Shown here: positions 60,164 to 64,000 of the stretch, piece by piece
Layout: the number at the start of each line of letters is the position of its first letter
Numbering within the stretch: position 1 is the first letter of the stretch
From: Symbiodinium kawagutii
Taxonomy: Eukaryota > Sar > Dinophyceae > Suessiales > Symbiodiniaceae
Length of the DNA stretch: 64,000 nt
Direction: 5' to 3'
Assembly: GCA_009767595.1 (NCBI GenBank)
Contig: VSDK01018732.1
Coordinates: 3,099 to 67,098 of the forward strand
The notes under the pieces: model-generated
Database searches by the model: none
What the model saw: the letters and a program-made list of their open reading frames with translations, nothing else
What the model was told of the DNA's origin: nothing
Program-made: the position numbers and the translations under genes

Positions 60164-60480
60164 CAGGTACAAGCACAGCTATGTAATGCTATGTCGATAA
60201 GACATCAACGTAGATGCGGATACAATGGCTTTATTCGGTATATCTTACACTATATTATTTTTGCGTCAAAATTATGTATTATGTCGGTTGTTCAGACCCA
60301 TAGCTGGCCCTGTCACTGAGAAAAACAGGCTTACTTTTGATATATACGCGAGCAATGGAATCATTCAGCAATAGGGATGCATAAGAGCATCTCACAGGAT
60401 AAGTTCATCCTATTTGGTTGTTAGTGGCATAAGCCACCTCATTTGCCCAGGAATCCTGCAGCAGTGACTGGGTTCAAGGC

Positions 60481-60606
60481 TCATAGCCCAAACGCTTCTC
60501 AGCCTGCCGCGAGTGGGCGATGTTGGACATGGGTGCAACAACCATGGAATCAATCAAATTGGACCTTCGCACCCCAGCCATTGCTTTCGCCACCACTTGC
60601 AGAACT
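60481..60606 (-). CDS. terminal exon of an unrecognised minus gene
   Basis: CGTTCTTCAG acceptor, then SASGGESNGWGAKVQFDSMV followed by VAPMSNIAHSRQAEKRLGYE and P, with a TGA stop at 60481-60483. Composition is strongly coding-like. Reading upstream without splicing stays open to about 60690. It could be the last exon of the gene whose exons are at 62696 and 63244. Confidence 0.55.
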
Positions 60607-60689
60607 GAAGAACGTCCCAAGCGTCGCTAAACAGTCCAAGTTCGATTGACATTGAACCAGTCACTGTTTCATCCATTCGCAAGCTGAGA

Positions 60690-61237
60690 ACAGAACAACG
60701 CGTTTTATTGTTTCTGCGTGAGCCATTCCAGTCCCATGATCTCACCACTTTCTGATGAAACCACCAACCAGCGTGGAATGCGTGCTAGCACGGTGAAAGG
60801 GCTCAGTGGTTCCTGTTTCTTCAGTTCTTGGCATAAGAAAAACATGGAAAAACAAAGTCATCTCCCCTTCCCGCAGTCCGACCGTCCGTCTTTGACCGCC
60901 GCATTTTAAGACTAAAATAATTTGTTGCGTGTGGCGGTTTGCCTCACCCTTGGTGCGGGCAGAGGCATCGACTCAGAATCGCAGCGGAACAAACTTCCCA
61001 TGGCATCGCAAGTCAGGATCCGAATAGAATGACCGGGTGTGGTAGGTACAAAATCAGTCCCAAAACATCCTAATACTTCGTAAACGAGGGTATCCCGGCA
61101 CCATCGGGATGGTGTACCGATATTTCATAGGGAAAGTATGTTCTACAATTGGGAAACACTCATATGCCACTGCATGCACCTGCAGTTGTCATCACATCTT
61201 GCCCAACCCTGACTTTCATGTCTTTCTCATGTCGATC
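60690..61237. other. 3' flank of the AAA+ gene
   Basis: Mixed composition with no recognisable element. No poly-A tract is visible directly after the stop codon of the retrogene. Confidence 0.5.
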
Positions 61238-62452
61238 TCATAGACGAGAATGGGGAGGAGCTGATGGCACAAGCGAGATGCGTTCATAGGCCCTAATCTT
61301 TTCTTGGTTCCCCTCATGGATGGTGTGGACAATCAAGACCTCCTGGTCGTCTGAAGACAAAGTGGCATAGGTACTGGACTGGGGAGAAAACACCAAGGGA
61401 GGCGATCTTGTCACTTTCAAGAGTTCTTGCTGTACTTCGTATGTAGGTCTGTCGGGCAAGCTGATCACAGCATGATTCTTGCGTGAATGTCTCTTCGGAA
61501 TAATTTCCAGGAACATTTTCAAGGTTGGCGAAGACATTGTTTCGGCTGTCATGCGATTTTCATTAGAATACCAACATGTTGCAAGTAGCACCTTTTGCAC
61601 CCAGAGCTGCAAATCACGAGGCGAGAGCCCCTGAGAAACCTTTGACAAAACTTGACGTTCTTTCTCTTTCAAGCAAATGGCATTTCGATCAAAAAATGCT
61701 TGACATTGTTCCAAGCGGAAACCACCTGGCTCCCTCCTGGGGCTGAAGTACTGGTCATACTGGTCATCACCAATGTTGTCAAATGACACATGGAGTAGAA
61801 CACGATGAAGTAAATCCCTCGGGAAAATGTCCATGTTCTTGTTTGTGGTTCCGATGACAACCATCATTGCATCATCATCAATCTGGACAGCACCATCAAC
61901 AAATTGCCTCACCTCTGCCATAAAGCCTTCATTGTTTGCATAGACATCAATCTCGTCCAAGAGAATCACTGCCGACTTCCTCATCAAGCAGTAGTCAATA
62001 ACCCTTCGCATGAGCGAATGTCCATCATTGGACACAAAAGTGGCATTGCCTGGATTAACCAGGACACATGGGGTTCCAAGGTACTCTGCCAATGCCTTGG
62101 CATGGGCGGTTTTACCCGATCCCGGCCCTCCAGAAAAGATCAAGAAGGCAATCCGTTGGCGCTTGTCTTTGCGAATCTTTTGCTCTGCATCGCGCCAATG
62201 CTTCCACATCATGGAGGACAATACTGCCATGTCTCTCTGCTGATCCTCCATCCCAACAAGGTGCTCAAATGCCTTCTGGTCACCTCCTTCTTTTTTGGCC
62301 TCTGCGACTGAAAACGGAGGTTTTGGTTGAGGCGGTAGCTTCTGCTCAATAACAACCACTGGCGCTTTCTGATCTCTCTTGAGGCCAAAGATATCCTTGG
62401 TCAAGTTCCAGGCACTTCTAAAAGCCCTCCCTATCCCGCGCCAAAACCCCAT
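61238..62452 (-). CDS. intronless AAA+ ATPase
   Basis: 404 codons from the ATG at 62452 (a GTG three codons upstream also keeps the frame open). Walker A GGPGSGKT is at residues 108-115, Walker B VILLDEID at 162-169 and sensor-1 GTTNKN at 201-206. The second region of homology, DIFPRDLLHRV, supplies a candidate arginine finger (R212 or R217). All catalytic positions for ATP hydrolysis are intact. The N-terminal 100 residues have an amphipathic start (FWRGIGRAFRSAWNLTKDIF), which could be a targeting or membrane-contact helix. The C-terminal lid is followed by a low-complexity tail. AAA+ proteins of this size remodel proteins or membranes; a closer subfamily cannot be named safely. Single-exon structure and the upstream leader relic mark it as a retrogene. 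Confidence 0.85.
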   Translation of the reverse strand: MGFWRGIGRAFRSAWNLTKDIFGLKRDQKAPVVVIEQKLPPQPKPPFSVAEAKKEGGDQKAFEHLVGMEDQQRDMAVLSSMMWKHWRDAEQKIRKDKRQRIAFLIFSGGPGSGKTAHAKALAEYLGTPCVLVNPGNATFVSNDGHSLMRRVIDYCLMRKSAVILLDEIDVYANNEGFMAEVRQFVDGAVQIDDDAMMVVIGTTNKNMDIFPRDLLHRVLLHVSFDNIGDDQYDQYFSPRREPGGFRLEQCQAFFDRNAICLKEKERQVLSKVSQGLSPRDLQLWVQKVLLATCWYSNENRMTAETMSSPTLKMFLEIIPKRHSRKNHAVISLPDRPTYEVQQELLKVTRSPPLVFSPQSSTYATLSSDDQEVLIVHTIHEGNQEKIRAYERISLVPSAPPHSRL

Positions 62453-62488
62453 CTCTGCCACGTGCTACGAGCAAGCTATCAATCTCAA

Positions 62489-62500
62489 TGAGCCAAAATG
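62489..62500 (-). promoter_or_regulatory. relic spliced leader upstream of the AAA+ gene
   Basis: CATTTTGGCTCA on the minus strand, 37 bases before the ATG at 62452. It is a 12-base identity with the core of the dinoflagellate spliced leader (…GCCATTTTGGCTCAAG). The context AGAAGCATTTTGGCTCATTG keeps further partial matches. Such relics arise when trans-spliced mRNA is copied back into DNA. Confidence 0.65.
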
Positions 62501-62695
62501 CTTCTGCAACCATCCAGAATCCCTTCCCAAAACAAAGGCGGAGGATCACACTACCAGGACATCATCAGTCCTCACCTCAAGACTTCTTTCTGATCCACTG
62601 ATTCCACTTACCAGCCCACCCATGAGCCCCACACCGTTGGGTCATGGTCCAGGTCACCACCCAGGGCACACCCCATGCCCTAGCGCCCCCGGCAC

Positions 62696-62786
62696 CTGCT
62701 CTCCCATGTAGCGCAGGATGGCGCCCCGGACCTTGCCCAGGTCGTTGGGGAACTCCGCCATGACTTTGCCCCAGGTCTCGCGGTTC
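62696..62786 (-). CDS. exon next to assembly gap, family not recognised
   Basis: NRETWGKVMAEFPNDLGKVR followed by GAILRYMGEQ, then a GTGCCG donor. The 5' side runs into the gap at 62787. GC-rich and clearly coding-like. The AAA+ retrogene lies about 240 bases downstream on the same strand, probably inside the following intron. Confidence 0.6.
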
Positions 62787-62819
62787 NNNNNNNNNNNNNN
62801 NNNNNNNNNNNNNNNNNNN
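62787..62819. other. assembly gap (33 N)
   Basis: Run of N. The right flank is G-rich (GGGGTGGGGGCTGGGGGGG). Confidence 1.
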
Positions 62820-63085
62820 CTGGGGTGGGGGCTGGGGGGGTGGTTGGCGTCGTGGTTGGTTGGTGGTTCTTATTGTGGCCATGTGCCTGTTTGGCTTCAT
62901 CAGAGAAAGGTGGGTGAGAATATTTCGGTGAGAAATACTGAAACCTTTTTTGGCCATATGTTCTCACAATGCTTCAAAACAGAACTAAAGAATTGGTCTG
63001 TTCGAGGAAGTGTGATCAGACTGGTCTTGTTCCCGACTATAAGCGGTACAGTATCCTTATACGAGGTATTGACCACCATTCACAA

Positions 63086-63089
<4 letters not shown>

Positions 63090-63119
<30 letters not shown>

Positions 63120-63132
63120 CCACCACTACCAC

Positions 63133-63164
<32 letters not shown>

Positions 63165-63180
63165 CCATCATCAACAACAA
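63090..63180. repeat. (ATC)n microsatellite
   Basis: Two ATC runs separated by ACCACCACTACC. Confidence 0.95.
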
Positions 63181-63243
63181 CTATCATAGATCATAATCCT
63201 TATTGCCATGTACCGCCTGCTGGCTGAGAGCTCTACACCTAAC

Positions 63244-63324
63244 GACGCCATGGCCACCGCTGGCCTCGCAGTTGGTGATGGGCAGCAGCCTCTCCGTCTG
63301 CTTGGCACGCGCTCCCCCAAGGAT
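63244..63324 (-). CDS. probable exon, family not recognised
   Basis: GGTGCCAG acceptor, 27 codons in phase 0 (ILGGARAKQTERLLPITNCE…GGHGV) and a GTTAGG donor. A plus frame is open as well. Confidence 0.45.
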
Positions 63325-63446
63325 CTGGCACCGATGGCGGCGGTGCCATGGTGAAGGCTGCGGTCCCAGTGGGTGAAGGTTGGTTACACTCTGGTAAACT
63401 AACAGGTTGGTTAAACTAACAACCAGGGTTACTCTGGTAAACTAAC

Positions 63447-63502
63447 AAAATGGTTGATTTTCTAGGGTTTTCTGGTCATGGCAATAGAAAATCAACCATT
63501 TT
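63447..63502. mobile_element. short inverted-repeat element
   Basis: AAAATGGTTGATTTTCTA and the complement TAGAAAATCAACCATTTT enclose 20 bases. Around it CTCTGGTAAACTAACA occurs twice directly and TTAGTTTACCA once inverted (63553), giving a second, outer hairpin. Confidence 0.75.
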
Positions 63503-63559
63503 GGCAATGGAAAACCCTGGGAAAACATCCGTTTATGGCGGATTTTCCAGCCAGCCATG

Positions 63560-64000
63560 TTAGTTTACCAAGGGGTAGTGCTTCCATCACTTGGGATCAA
63601 CAGTTGGCTTGGTACAGCTGAGTGGGTGGGCTTGTTCCATTGGAGTGGGTCAAGGTTCGGTTGGTTGGAATCACTCTTTGGGGGCCAGGCCTCTGCTGAT
63701 ATAGCAATGGAATGGAAAGTGGCCATTCCAAGCAGCTTTTTTACAGTGGAGTTCTGGGCCGTCCCACTCGCTCGTTCCAGCAGCATCCCGCGGTCAAAAC
63801 GGCCAGTTCTTTACCTTGGTCTGTGGTCAGGAGTCAGCAGTTGTCACATGTGTCGCCTTTCCACCACAATGAGTCCGTAGGTATCCCAGATAATATCTGG
63901 GAATGTCCACAAATGATGGTACGGACCCCCGACCATCATTGAATTATCACCAATCCACCAGGAAATCAGGTCATGCATCATTGACAAACACATCTCTGGA
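63560..64000. other. window end, possible exon unresolved
   Basis: A minus frame at 63565-63786 (…TAQNSTVKKLLGMATFHSI…) and two plus frames are open for more than 70 codons. Splice sites do not decide between them. Confidence 0.3.

Noticed and set aside
1-64000. tRNA, rRNA or snRNA genes
   Set aside because: No cloverleaf, A/B box pair or rRNA core sequence was recognised by eye. A covariance-model scan would be needed to exclude them.

Overview
The window looks like nuclear DNA of a dinoflagellate, most likely in or near the Symbiodiniaceae. Five things point that way. There is an interstitial block of plant/alveolate-type TTTAGGG repeats at 8924-9032. Coding sequence occurs as short GC-rich islands separated by long AT-rich introns. 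Splice donors that keep the reading frame include GC and GA as well as GT. One intronless gene carries a relic of the dinoflagellate spliced leader upstream. Introns and spacers are packed with short inverted-repeat elements. Almost all recognisable exons lie on the minus strand, so the window reads mostly as one unidirectional minus-strand gene block. Exons were found by eye from reading frame, splice signals and phase; the single-exon genes are the safest calls.

Layout: 1-13 kb holds scattered minus exons of unrecognised genes (best set 4438-8709), many small inverted-repeat elements and the telomere-like block. From 13.2 to 27 kb there is a chain of minus exons that includes two pieces of cyclic-nucleotide-binding domains. 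From 27.8 to 39.0 kb lies a nine-exon cytochrome P450 gene on the minus strand whose exon phases all fit and whose protein would be about 500 residues. From 39.78 to 44.43 kb a plus-strand element with identical 244-bp terminal direct repeats has landed inside an older small inverted-repeat element. It encodes a 780-residue protein with a GIY-YIG-like nuclease motif and a 199-residue protein with an RS-rich region, a coiled coil and a SAP-like end. From 44.9 to 50.7 kb there are more minus exons. From 52 to 54 kb there is a tandem duplication of about 0.5 kb and possible plus exons. From 56 to 59 kb there are minus exons, one pair resembling exostosin-type glycosyltransferases. From 60.4 to 63.3 kb there are minus exons of a host gene, with an intronless AAA+ ATPase retrogene between them.

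At least seven families of short elements (called A to G here) recur throughout. They account for most of the inverted structure that is not coding, they nest in each other, and in three places an element end falls exactly on a candidate splice site, as expected of introner-type elements.
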